A stretch of DNA of 64,000 nucleotides, taken from the NCBI GenBank assembly GCA_004296775.1, contig RHGE01000007.1:44774-108773 (forward strand), read 5' to 3'. The notes under the pieces are model-generated. The model saw only the letters and a program-made list of their open reading frames with translations, was not told where the DNA came from and searched no databases. A program made the translations under genes and the position numbers. Below are positions 28,278 to 37,436 of this stretch, one piece after another. Each line of letters opens with the position of its first letter. Positions within the stretch are counted from its first letter, which is position 1. The stretch comes from Marinilabiliaceae bacterium JC017. GTDB taxonomy: Bacteria; Bacteroidota; Bacteroidia; Bacteroidales; Marinilabiliaceae.

Positions 28278-29528
28278 ATGAAAGAAATCAGAATGAAATC
28301 AATCAACACCATAATAATATTCGCATTATTCCTTGTCAGTTTAGTATCATGTAAGCCGAAGTACAATCCTGCCCTTGAGGAATACACTGAATTTTTAAAA
28401 GAGAAACAAACAACAGCTAAAGATTACGTTCTGGAGCAATGGAAGCAACACGATGTAGTGGTACTATGCGAAAGAGATCATGCAGAGCTGACTCAATATG
28501 ATTTAATTAACGAAATCACTTCATCGGACTATTTTATTAAAAATGTTGGATGCATATTCACAGAAGTAGGGTCTTTCACCGTTAGAAACAGAGTATTGGT
28601 ATTTCTGCACACAACCTACAAGAATGAAAATTTAAGAGAAGCAGCGTTAATAAAAATATATCGAGAGCTCTCCTGGCCTATTTGGGAGAAATCCAATACC
28701 TACTTCATGCTGCTAAGACTAAACAAAATAAATCAAAACCTTAAACCTGAAGATAAAATCCAGGTTTACACCTCAGATGAACCAATCCCATCGAATGACA
28801 AGGTGAAAAGCAAAGAGGATTATTTAGCATTTGAGAAAAAGTACCTTTCCAGAGACCGGGATAGTGTAATGGCAGAAAACATCATTGCTGAATTTGACAG
28901 CATTCAATTACACAGTACACGAAAAAAGTGCCTTGTTATTATGAATTACCGACATGCCTTTCTAAAAAATGTTAGCCGGGAAAAAGTTTCAGATGACGGA
29001 ACACCTTTATATGGACAAATAAAAGGAACGGTACCATGCACGGCAGCACTCTTAGCCAAACATTACCCCAACAAGGTAGCCAGCATCTATATTAATGCCA
29101 TGACGGTTGGTACCCCGGAAGGACAACAACCCATACAAAATGGGAAATGGGATGCATCATTTAAAGTGCTCGGGAAAGAAAATGTGGGATTTAATTTTAA
29201 TAATTCACCTTTCGGAGCTGACTCTTTGGACATTTGGGGCTTTTCAAAACCCGAATACACTTATGCCAATATATTTACCGGCATGGTTTATTATCTTCCG
29301 TTCGAAAAACACATCAGAGCACATGGATTAGATAATTTTATCGATGATGAATCAATCGATGAAATATATCAGCGATTAAAAATCTACACCGAAGTATATG
29401 GCGGAGAAATTGAAAAACAGGATATGAAAGAAATGTTTAAGTACAAAGAAGGAACCTATTATAATCTTGAACAATGCAGGGAATCAATAAACCGGTGGAT
29501 TAAAACCAAACCACATAGCGGGTCATAG
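28278..29528 (+). CDS. Lipoprotein, possible EreA/ChaN-like fold
   Basis: A 416-residue lipoprotein (lipobox LVSLVSC at about residue 25 from the first ATG; a second ATG five codons later is equally possible). After the signal, the segment HDVVVLCERDHAELTQYDLI and later CLVIMNYRHAF recall the erythromycin-esterase/ChaN-Tiki superfamily, where similar E..H motifs form the active site. This is a weak fold guess, not a function. It lies in the accessory island between the two S46 peptidases, flanked by a dead IS and a dispersed repeat. Confidence 0.7.
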   Translation: MKEIRMKSINTIIIFALFLVSLVSCKPKYNPALEEYTEFLKEKQTTAKDYVLEQWKQHDVVVLCERDHAELTQYDLINEITSSDYFIKNVGCIFTEVGSFTVRNRVLVFLHTTYKNENLREAALIKIYRELSWPIWEKSNTYFMLLRLNKINQNLKPEDKIQVYTSDEPIPSNDKVKSKEDYLAFEKKYLSRDRDSVMAENIIAEFDSIQLHSTRKKCLVIMNYRHAFLKNVSREKVSDDGTPLYGQIKGTVPCTAALLAKHYPNKVASIYINAMTVGTPEGQQPIQNGKWDASFKVLGKENVGFNFNNSPFGADSLDIWGFSKPEYTYANIFTGMVYYLPFEKHIRAHGLDNFIDDESIDEIYQRLKIYTEVYGGEIEKQDMKEMFKYKEGTYYNLEQCRESINRWIKTKPHSGS

Positions 29529-29640
29529 CACTTGCTATATACCTCAAAATTATCCCAACTAACACAAAATGCTTATTCATCTATCCCAATTTCAACAATG
29601 GAATAGTCCGTTACCTTCTCAAACAAAACAGCCCTTCACA

Positions 29641-30140
29641 AAATTGGATGGAAATATATAGAGGGCTAGAGGTCAGAAGTTAGAAGGAGGAAATAGATAG
29701 AAACACTTAGAGATAAATAGAAATACATTGAAACAGATAGAAATATTTTGAAACAACCTGTACTTACCAAAGAAAAATATCTGCGTATCAGCGCCTACTA
29801 TATAACTCTTTTAAATCCTCACTGATTGGTATTACAATCAAACCACCCTGATTTTCATTGCTTACACAATGAAAATCACCCCTCCTAATTCTTTTAGGAG
29901 GGGAAAGGAGTGACCGGGAGAAAAGAAAATGAATTACGAGTGTTTGTTGATGTGTAGAACAATCCTTTCTGCATCTCTTGGAATTTGCGAAAAATCTACG
30001 TGAGACCAAAGATACTGGTAGCGTCAATTTAGAGTTATCTCACCTTTTGTTAGTATACCAAGACTTGAAGACTCTGCAGTGTATAACATCCTTCGAAGAG
30101 GCTTTTTCCAGGATATTCCTGAAAAAACATAGATACTTCG
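29641..30140 (+). repeat. Dispersed ~250-bp element, copy A (interrupted)
   Basis: AAATTGGATGGAAATATATA (29641) to CTGCGTATCAGCGCCTAC (about 29798) matches copy B at 53801-53926, and GTATAACATCCTTCGAAGAG (30081) to GAAAAAACATAGATA (30134) matches its end. Between them is about 275 bp absent from the other copies, containing a CCCCTCCT/AGGAGGGG hairpin (29879-29904); ATAACTCT (29802-29809) and AGAGTTAT (30031-30038) lie near its edges as inverted repeats. The gap 29529-30309 otherwise shows nothing. Confidence 0.75.
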
Positions 30141-30309
30141 TAACCTTACTCCTTTCACTTTCCGGTTTTAGCAACTAAAAAAAGGCCTCTTAACTTTCGT
30201 TTAGTTACCTCCAGCATGTTAAAAAAAATTAAACATTTTATAAGTCATTCTTTAAGTGCAAATAATGCGTTAGTTTCGGTTCCATTTTTTTTCATTTTTT
30301 AGACCTAAT

Positions 30310-32469
30310 ATGATACGTTACATAATAGTGACAGTAGTTGTCCTCTTTTCGTGTTCTGCCATCACTTTGGCCGATGAAGGCATGTGGCTCCCTTACCTTA
30401 TGGATGCCCAACAAATTGAAGAGATGCAAACTCTGGGCCTTGATATTCCCTACAAAGAAATATTCGATACAACTCACCCCTCCATAAAAGATGCCGTGGT
30501 GGCTCTCGACGACGGATCCTGCACCGGAGAATTTATTAGCTCCCGGGGCTTGCTGCTCACCAACCACCATTGCGGGTTCGATGAAATACAACAACACAGT
30601 GCTGTTACCCACGACTACCTGCACGATGGTTTTTGGGCTGAGACACTGGCAGAGGAACTGATTAATCCTGGCAAGACGGCCACCATATTAATCGATGCCA
30701 AGGATGTAACAGCAGAGTTCAACCACTACCTGTCTGACAGCTTACCCGAATCACAGCGCCTGGAAATAGTAGACAGCCTGAGCATTGTGCTGGAAGATGA
30801 AGCCATGGTCAACAACAATCATTACGAGGCCAATGTGAAATCCTTTTTTAATGGCAGTCGCTACATCTTGTTCATTACACAAACATTCAGAGATGTGCGA
30901 TTAGTAGGCACACCTCCATCCTCCATCGGAAAATTTGGTGGCGACGAGGATAACTGGGTTTGGCCACGACATACGGGAGATTTCTGTTTTTTCCGGGTAT
31001 ATTGCAGCCCCCAGGGCGAGCCGGCCGATTATTCACCGGACAATATTCCTTTTACTCCCAAGAAACACCTATCCATCTCCCTGGACGGTATAAAGGAACA
31101 TGATTTCACTATGGTGATGGGTTATCCGGGTGAGACCAACCGTTTTTTAACCTCCTATGGCATTGAGCAAATACAATCGGCTATTAATCCGGTGATCGCT
31201 GAGGTGAGAGGCATAAAACAGGATATCTGGAGAAAAGAGATGAATGCCAGCCACAAAGTGGAGATAAAATATGCTGCCAAATATACCACATCGAGCAATT
31301 ACTGGAAATACAGCATAGGCCAGAACCTGGGGCTTAAAAAACTCAATGTACTGGAGAACAGGAAAACACAGGAAGCAACATTTAAAAAGTGGGTGGCTCA
31401 AGACAGCGTCCGCCAACAAGAGTATGGGAAAGCACTCCCGATGCTTGGGGCCAGTTACATGCTGAGCCAATCGCTGGCAAATGCTGAAACCACTACATCG
31501 GAAACCATCTTAACCGGACCGGATCTGACACTCTTCATCCTGACCACAACCCCAGACGTTATTGAGCTGTCAAAAAAAGAACAGGATAGCGAAGCGTATG
31601 AATCACTACAGGCTGCCATTAAAGAGAAAGCCAAAACGTTTTACAAAGATTACGACGCCATGGTGGATCAAAAGGTATTTTCGGCCATGATGAATTATTA
31701 TTTCAAAAACATCCCGGAAGCAATGCGTTTAAGTAAAGAGAATTTAATTCCTAAAAAATACAAAGGGAACATTTCCTCATTTGCTTCAGACATATATAAA
31801 AACACTCTATTTAATGATTCAACCGATTTCTTTTCCTTCCTGGAAAAAGCAAATCCCGGGCAGTTATTTAAAGACCCTGTTTTTAAATTATCTCATCAGG
31901 TATTGGAGCACTATTACCAAATGACCGATATATTAGATCAGTTCGACCATCAGATTGATCGCTCCATGCGCCTTTATGTGAATGGCCTGAAAACAATGAA
32001 ACCTGAAATGCCGTTTTATCCGGATGCTAATTCCACCATGCGCCTATCCTATGGGACAGTGGGCGCTTACCTACCACGTGATGGAGTGAAATACAAACTT
32101 CGAACTACGCTGGAAGGCATTCTGGAAAAAGAAGACACCACCAATGTGGACTTTATGATACCGGCTAATTTAAAAAAGCTTTACAAACAAAAAGATTTCG
32201 GACGCTACGAAGATGCTGATGGTAAAATGCCCGTTTGCTTTATCTCCGATAACGACATTACAGGTGGTAACAGCGGTAGTCCGGTACTCAATAAAGATGG
32301 TAACCTGGTTGGCGTAGCCTTCGATGGTAACTGGGAAGCCATGACGGGTGATCTGGCCTATGAAAAAAAACTGCAAAAATGCATTAACGTAGACATTCGT
32401 TACGTGTTATTTGTTGTTGATAAAGTGGCCGGCGCCTCGCACCTTATTGATGAGATGACTATCTTGTAA
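30310..32469 (+). CDS. S46 family dipeptidyl-peptidase, DPP7-like (copy 2)
   Basis: A 719-residue paralogue of the 24862 gene with the same layout: signal peptide, mature start ADEGMWLPYL, LTNHHCGFD, the SSIGKFGGDEDNWVWPRHTGD block, and GGNSGSPV. Catalytic Ser655 and the specificity residue Gly673 fall on the same numbers as in P. gingivalis S46 enzymes, and Gly673 again indicates DPP7-type (hydrophobic P1) rather than DPP11. Divergence from copy 1 is greatest in the central alpha-helical domain, which could alter P2 or P1 preference. Confidence 0.93.
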   Translation: MIRYIIVTVVVLFSCSAITLADEGMWLPYLMDAQQIEEMQTLGLDIPYKEIFDTTHPSIKDAVVALDDGSCTGEFISSRGLLLTNHHCGFDEIQQHSAVTHDYLHDGFWAETLAEELINPGKTATILIDAKDVTAEFNHYLSDSLPESQRLEIVDSLSIVLEDEAMVNNNHYEANVKSFFNGSRYILFITQTFRDVRLVGTPPSSIGKFGGDEDNWVWPRHTGDFCFFRVYCSPQGEPADYSPDNIPFTPKKHLSISLDGIKEHDFTMVMGYPGETNRFLTSYGIEQIQSAINPVIAEVRGIKQDIWRKEMNASHKVEIKYAAKYTTSSNYWKYSIGQNLGLKKLNVLENRKTQEATFKKWVAQDSVRQQEYGKALPMLGASYMLSQSLANAETTTSETILTGPDLTLFILTTTPDVIELSKKEQDSEAYESLQAAIKEKAKTFYKDYDAMVDQKVFSAMMNYYFKNIPEAMRLSKENLIPKKYKGNISSFASDIYKNTLFNDSTDFFSFLEKANPGQLFKDPVFKLSHQVLEHYYQMTDILDQFDHQIDRSMRLYVNGLKTMKPEMPFYPDANSTMRLSYGTVGAYLPRDGVKYKLRTTLEGILEKEDTTNVDFMIPANLKKLYKQKDFGRYEDADGKMPVCFISDNDITGGNSGSPVLNKDGNLVGVAFDGNWEAMTGDLAYEKKLQKCINVDIRYVLFVVDKVAGASHLIDEMTIL

Positions 32470-32499
32470 CAATTTCTAAAAACCATAGTTAATTAGAAC

Positions 32500-32602
32500 A
32501 ATAGATCGTTAGATTTTAGATAATAGACTTAACAACTTTGTCTATTGGATAGATATAAACTGTTTTCCTATTACTTACAAAAGTTTAACAAACTATTATT
32601 AG
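32500..32602 (+). repeat. Dispersed AATAGATCGTTAGA element, copy 2
   Basis: AATAGATCGTTAGATTTTAG through AAGTTTAACAAACTATTATT. AATAGAC and GTCTATT (about 32522-32546) can pair with a short loop. It shares ACTTTGTCTATTGGATA and AACTGTT with copy 1 at 10041. It sits between the S46 gene and the marC-family gene; 32603-32722 holds nothing else. Confidence 0.8.
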
Positions 32603-32722
32603 AAGTATGCGGTATAATAAACGATTGCCGTATACTTTCTTATCACGGCTAAAAGGACGGGTAACGTCTACCGGATCAGAAAAACAAGTCGGATTTAATG
32701 TTTAACCTTTTAAGAAAACATC

Positions 32723-33322
32723 ATGGGCATAAATTTCATGGAAATACTATCGGCTTTTATCGTGTTGTTTGCAGTTTTTGACATCCTGGGGTCCATTCCT
32801 ATTATCATTGATATTCGAAAAAAGGGTGGGATCATCAACGCTTTTCAGGCAACATCCATTGCCTTCACGATTCTTATTCTGTTTCTGTTTGTGGGAGAAG
32901 CCTTACTGGGCCTGTTCGGGGTCGACATCGCCTCCTTTGCCATTGCCGGTTCCTTCGTCCTGCTTGTCATGGCCTTTGAAATGATCCTTGGCGTTGAGAT
33001 TTTTAAACATGACTCACCGGCAGGGGCCTCTATTGTTCCCATTGCCTTTCCGCTGATTGCCGGCGCCGGTTCCTTCACCACGCTCTTATCCCTGCGTGCC
33101 GAATTTGAAGTTATCAACATCATCATAGCCCTTTTCCTCAACATCATATTTGTATACTTCGTCCTGCGATCAACGCATGTAATTGAACGAGTAATTGGAC
33201 AGGGAGGTATCTATGTGTTGAAAAAGTTTTTCGGAATTATACTACTGGCCATGGCCATTAAATTGTTTATGACCAATTTTGGTAACATTGTTATTGATTT
33301 TCTTCCGAAGCTGAAGCTTTAA
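32723..33322 (+). CDS. MarC family integral membrane protein
   Basis: A 199-residue inner-membrane protein with six predicted hydrophobic segments, typical of MarC/YhcE (NAAT-like) proteins. FAVFDILGSIPIIIDI in the first segment and SPAGASIVPIAFPLIAGAGS in the middle are the family's repeated signature. Transport function is not established; a role in multiple antibiotic resistance was once proposed for E. coli MarC and later disputed. The stop codon overlaps the first base pairs of a dispersed repeat. Confidence 0.9.
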   Translation: MGINFMEILSAFIVLFAVFDILGSIPIIIDIRKKGGIINAFQATSIAFTILILFLFVGEALLGLFGVDIASFAIAGSFVLLVMAFEMILGVEIFKHDSPAGASIVPIAFPLIAGAGSFTTLLSLRAEFEVINIIIALFLNIIFVYFVLRSTHVIERVIGQGGIYVLKKFFGIILLAMAIKLFMTNFGNIVIDFLPKLKL

Positions 33323-33602
33323 TAGATCGTTAGATTTTAGTTTCTCAATGATCTTTGACCTTATTGAAGGCTTGATTAGATAGTTAATGATTACCAAAAA
33401 GAGCTGTTCCTTCTCCATAGAGGAGATCCCGATAAACCAGAAAAATGAAGTGATGACAAAACAAGTATATATTAATCTTAATCCACCTCATCCCAGCCCT
33501 CTCCTCAAAGGCTAGGGAGTCTTCAAATCTGAAGTTTCGGCTCATAATGATTAAGTGTAATCGAACTTTCAGATAATTATAAAAGCTTAACAAACTATTG
33601 TT
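33321..33602 (+). repeat. Dispersed AATAGATCGTTAGA element, copy 3 (split)
   Basis: AATAGATCGTTAGATTTTAG begins within the MarC stop codon (33321), and the other end, AAAAGCTTAACAAACTATTG, is found at 33581-33600. The middle is replaced by about 230 bp of unrelated sequence. The copy fills the gap between the marC-family gene and the RNase H gene. Confidence 0.7.
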
Positions 33603-33609
33603 TAATTGA

Positions 33610-34245
33610 ATGGCAAAGAACAAATATTACGTGGTTTGGACCGGACGTCAAACCGGCATTTTCGATAACTGGCCCACCTGTCAGGAACAGATAAAAGGCT
33701 TTAACGGCGCCAAATTTAAAGGTTTTGCCACCCTGGCCGAAGCCCAAAGAGCCTTTAACGGCCGGTATGAAGACTACGCCAATCAAGGTAATGCCGCAAG
33801 CCGAAAAAGCGCCGGCTCTACGGTTAAAAAAGCCGTTGGCTCCCCCATTCATCAAAGCTTAGCCGTTGATGCTGCCTGTAGTGGCAATCCCGGGGTAATG
33901 GAATATCGCGGGGTCTATACTAAAACCGGCGAGATATGGTTTCACAAAAAATTTCCGTTGGGCACCAACAACATCGGGGAATTTCTGGCCCTGGTACATG
34001 GCATTGCCTTACTGGAGCAAAAAAAAATTAACATCCCCCTCTACACCGATTCCCGAATTGCCATGACCTGGGTGAATAAAAAGAAATGTGGTTCGAAGCT
34101 GGAGGAAACAGCCGCCACTGCCGATTTGTTTAAGATGGTGCGAAGAGCAGAAGATTGGCTCAAGACCAATAAGCATTCGGTTAAAATACTAAAGTGGGAT
34201 ACTAAAAACTGGGGAGAAATACCGGCTGACTTTGGCAGAAAATAA
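33610..34245 (+). CDS. Ribonuclease H1-type protein with viroplasmin domain
   Basis: A 211-residue RNase H1. The N-terminal hybrid-binding (caulimovirus viroplasmin-like) domain is clear from KYYVVWTGRQTGIFDNW and FKGFATLAEAQRAF. The catalytic domain has DAACSGNPG, IGEFLALVHG and YTDSRIAMTWV, giving the Asp-Glu-Asp set, plus a final Asp near PADFGRK. It cuts RNA in RNA-DNA hybrids and complements rnhB at 22444. The gene abuts the convergent histidine kinase gene with no spacer. Confidence 0.9.
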   Translation: MAKNKYYVVWTGRQTGIFDNWPTCQEQIKGFNGAKFKGFATLAEAQRAFNGRYEDYANQGNAASRKSAGSTVKKAVGSPIHQSLAVDAACSGNPGVMEYRGVYTKTGEIWFHKKFPLGTNNIGEFLALVHGIALLEQKKINIPLYTDSRIAMTWVNKKKCGSKLEETAATADLFKMVRRAEDWLKTNKHSVKILKWDTKNWGEIPADFGRK

Positions 34246-36123
34246 TCAGTTCAATACTATGTAAGGAATAAAAAATTCAACCCGCGTACCTGTTTTTCCC
34301 CGGTTGGATAAATCTTCAATTTGCAGATCAATGCGGCTTCCCTTAGAGTTGCTGTTAATTAATTTCAATCGCTCACGAGTAATCTCCATGGCCATAGACT
34401 TATGGCCATTCTTTCTTTTTTTCTTTTTTGCCTGATCAATCCCGATACCGTTATCTTCAATGGTCAACACCAACCGATCCTCTTCCTTTGAAAAACGCAG
34501 ATTAATTTTCGCATTATCACGTCGGGCCAATTCACCATGTTCAATGGCATTTTCGATAAATGGCTGAGCCAACATTGGAGGAATCATCACATGATCTTCA
34601 GCAATGTCATCATCCGCGTCAATCCGAAATTTAATCTTATCACCAAACCGGCGATTTTGAAGGCTCAGGTAATAATTCAGAATCTGTTTCTCTTTGGAAA
34701 CAGGAATCTGTTCTTCATGCGAATACTGGAGTATCATACGCATCAGCCCCGAAAAATCAGCCAGAAAATCACAAGCCACTTCCGTTTGATTATCCAGGAT
34801 AAAACATTGAATACCTGACAAAGCATTAAAAATAAAGTGTGGATTCATCTGATTCCTCAGAATTTTATGCTCCAGGGTCAATCGTCGCTGCTTCTCCTTC
34901 AGCCTGGTGTGCACCACCAACGTAACAATAAAGGCAATTAACAAGACAAAAAAGACAATGGTTCCCTTAAAAACCAACATCCTTTTTTCAGTCCTGGCCT
35001 TAAGGGCTATCAGCTCTTTTTGATTTTTCTGTAACTGATATTTCTTCTCCAACTCCACCATCCTGGCATATTTCTCCTCATTGTAAATGGAGTCTTTGAT
35101 GGCGTGATAGTTTTCCAACACCCGGTTAGCATCTTTATATTCGCCCAATGAAGTATATGACTGGTAAATATCGTACAGATTATCCTTTTGAAGATGTCTG
35201 ATGCCCAAATCAGCATTCTCCTCCTCACACAAAAGCAAATACTTCAGTGCATTTTCAGTATCCTTAAGCTTTACATACATCTTACCAATACTGCTATAAG
35301 TATAAACAAGCCCTCTGCGATCATTCAGTTGTTCAAACAACACTTGAGCTTTTCCATAATAATCCCTGGCCCGCTCAAAATGCTCCTGATTCTCAAATAA
35401 ATTTCCCAGATTAGACAATACCGAAGCCTGACCGCTTGCATTTTTCAACTGCTTAAAGGCCTTGTAGGCTTTTTTATAATAGTCAAACGCGAGTGTATAC
35501 TCATTCTGACGCGCCCTGATGACTCCCAGGTTATTATTAAGGTTGGCCACTGATTCCTCTTCACCCAGCTCTTTGTATATCTCTATCGCTATCCCGTAAT
35601 GTTCAGAGAGCTGATCATAGTGCTCCCACCGGCCAAATATCATCCCGATGTTATGGTGCGACTGGGCAATTCCCAAACGGTTATTACGTTTTTCTTCCAA
35701 TTCAAGAGAAGCCTTATAGGCATCCAGCGCCCGATCATACCGAGCTTTAAAAAAACAGAGAAGACCGATGTTATTATAAGCAGCTGCTAATCTTGAGGTA
35801 TCTTTAACCACCAGGTATAAGTCCCGTGAAGTTTCGTAAGCTGTTAATGCAGAATCATACTCCTGAAGATAATAATAGGCTTCTCCCAAAGCAAAATGAC
35901 CATTAGCCATTAAGGGCTTATTACCAGCCTTCCCCGCACCCAATACATAATAAGCCAGGTACCTGGCACTATCAGGTTGATCCGGAGCCAACTTCACAGC
36001 TTTTAATGCCAACTCATTCAATTGCCGATCCGGTATGGAGTCGCCACTTCCGTTGTTAGAAGAAAAAAGTATCCAACTAAAAAAAATTAATAACAGTAGA
36101 GGGAATCTGGAACAAGTCTTCAT
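34246..36123 (-). CDS. TPR-containing sensor histidine kinase (LytS-type)
   Basis: A 625-residue membrane kinase. A signal sequence leads to about six to seven tetratricopeptide repeats outside (about 40-350; AAYNNIGLLCFFKARYDRALDAYK is one, split here for length), then a coiled-coil, one transmembrane helix (about 385-405), and a His_kinase domain with the phospho-acceptor motif NPHFIFNALSG and an HATPase domain (ENAIEHGE, DNGIGI). LytTR regulators are the usual partners; none is adjacent, but one is encoded at 38890 with its own kinase. Its signal is unknown. Confidence 0.9.
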   Translation of the reverse strand: MKTCSRFPLLLLIFFSWILFSSNNGSGDSIPDRQLNELALKAVKLAPDQPDSARYLAYYVLGAGKAGNKPLMANGHFALGEAYYYLQEYDSALTAYETSRDLYLVVKDTSRLAAAYNNIGLLCFFKARYDRALDAYKASLELEEKRNNRLGIAQSHHNIGMIFGRWEHYDQLSEHYGIAIEIYKELGEEESVANLNNNLGVIRARQNEYTLAFDYYKKAYKAFKQLKNASGQASVLSNLGNLFENQEHFERARDYYGKAQVLFEQLNDRRGLVYTYSSIGKMYVKLKDTENALKYLLLCEEENADLGIRHLQKDNLYDIYQSYTSLGEYKDANRVLENYHAIKDSIYNEEKYARMVELEKKYQLQKNQKELIALKARTEKRMLVFKGTIVFFVLLIAFIVTLVVHTRLKEKQRRLTLEHKILRNQMNPHFIFNALSGIQCFILDNQTEVACDFLADFSGLMRMILQYSHEEQIPVSKEKQILNYYLSLQNRRFGDKIKFRIDADDDIAEDHVMIPPMLAQPFIENAIEHGELARRDNAKINLRFSKEEDRLVLTIEDNGIGIDQAKKKKRKNGHKSMAMEITRERLKLINSNSKGSRIDLQIEDLSNRGKTGTRVEFFIPYIVLN

Positions 36124-36661
36124 GATTATGGGTTGAAAGTCCTAAAATAAGGGTTAAATTTTAATTTTTCACCTCAATTATCGTCTTCAAATAATTAATC
36201 CCTAAAATCATATGTTTAACTTTTAATTATCATGTTAATAAAATTCAACAACGAAAAACACCCGATCGCCCGGGCATGTTCCTGTATTATACCCAAAGAA
36301 CTTCACCCGGAATGAGGCGTCGGCAGCCATGCGCTTTTGAACAAATTATTCTCAGGAAACAACAATCAAATTATCATTTAAATTTTTCCACACTAATTTC
36401 GTTTAACATTATCTTTTTCTTTCTAACATTTATAAAATAAAGACCTAACCCCTAGATACCATTAACAATCAGGAAACTTCACACAAATAATTCGTCTTTT
36501 CATAATAGCACAATAATTCACTATTTAAGCACATTTCAAGGATGCTGTTTTATTTAAGTACCATCTTTCGCAAATTATTCATATTTTTGATAGACAAATA
36601 AAAGCCCTATTAGGCACAGGCTTTGTTTCTCTACAATTCATAATTAAAGAAGGAAATTATT
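36124..36661. other. 538-bp gap, one GC-rich patch
   Basis: Intergenic sequence between the divergent kinase and the unknown gene at 36662. Most is AT-rich. A GC-richer patch at about 36258-36335 (CCCGATCGCCCGGGCATG) stands out but was not identified. A purine-rich site AAGAAGGAAATT lies directly before the 36662 start. No RNA gene seen. Confidence 0.4.
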
Positions 36662-37180
36662 ATGGCAATTACAGAGGGTGCCTGGACTTATCGTTTTAAC
36701 AAAGACGAAGGAAAAGGTTACATTATCAGTTTAAAGGACAACACCGTTATCGCCTCATGCGATTTAAACAGGCCCAACATCCAAAATGACTTAATGGTCT
36801 TAGGAGCAGCCAAAGAAATGTACTACGCACTTCTTAAGTTGCAACACGACCTGGAAGGTCCGCTCCGGGAGTTGGTCGACAATGTCTTGGAAAACATCAA
36901 ATTTGAAGAAGAAAAAAAAGCTGAAGAAGAAATTAAGGAGAAAACTCCCGAACCCGAGCCCAAACCAGAGCCGGTAAACAAGTTTGTCTTTGAAGAGATT
37001 GAGACCAAAACTTATAGCAAAGGGTATGAAATACGAAAGTTTGCCACTGCAGGTGAGAAATTCTCCTATTTTGCCATATACAAAGATGGCGAGCCTTTAA
37101 AATTAAGAAGTAAAAATTCTTTTGCCAGACAATATCAGGCAGAAAGAATTATAGAAGCCCGCATCGAAGCAGGCGTCTAA
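36662..37180 (+). CDS. Unknown two-domain soluble protein
   Basis: I do not recognise this 172-residue protein. It has a folded N-terminal part (about 1-75; GAWTYRFNKDEGKGYIISL), an acidic helix and proline-glutamate linker (about 78-105; EEEIKEKTPEPEPKPEP), and a C-terminal beta-rich part (KGYEIRKFATAGEKFSYFAI, then KNSFARQYQAERI). No signal or membrane segment, so it should be cytosolic. It has a good purine-rich ribosome site (AAGAAGGAAATT) 7 bp before the ATG, which is unusual here. It is monocistronic. Confidence 0.7.
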   Translation: MAITEGAWTYRFNKDEGKGYIISLKDNTVIASCDLNRPNIQNDLMVLGAAKEMYYALLKLQHDLEGPLRELVDNVLENIKFEEEKKAEEEIKEKTPEPEPKPEPVNKFVFEEIETKTYSKGYEIRKFATAGEKFSYFAIYKDGEPLKLRSKNSFARQYQAERIIEARIEAGV

Positions 37181-37436
37181 ACACTATCCTATTTATTGAA
37201 TCCTCACTCCTTACAAGCTGACACTTACTGGCCAGGGAAAATATCAACATCAGTTTCAGAGATGTTAATAAAGAAACTTCCAACCAAAAGTGTCCGGCTT
37301 TTATTTTTGATAGCTCGGCAGAAAGTTAGAGCTTGATCAAAATATACCTCATCCAATCAACTTCCTGTCAGGAATAAAAATTACTTCCCCACCATAAAAC
37401 CAGGTCATTATTCTATCCTGCTAACATTCTAAAGAA

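Noticed and set aside
29788..30178. Two short ORFs (29788-30027 minus, 29978-30178 plus)
   Set aside because: They lie in the dispersed repeat and its insertion, overlap each other and show no family features.
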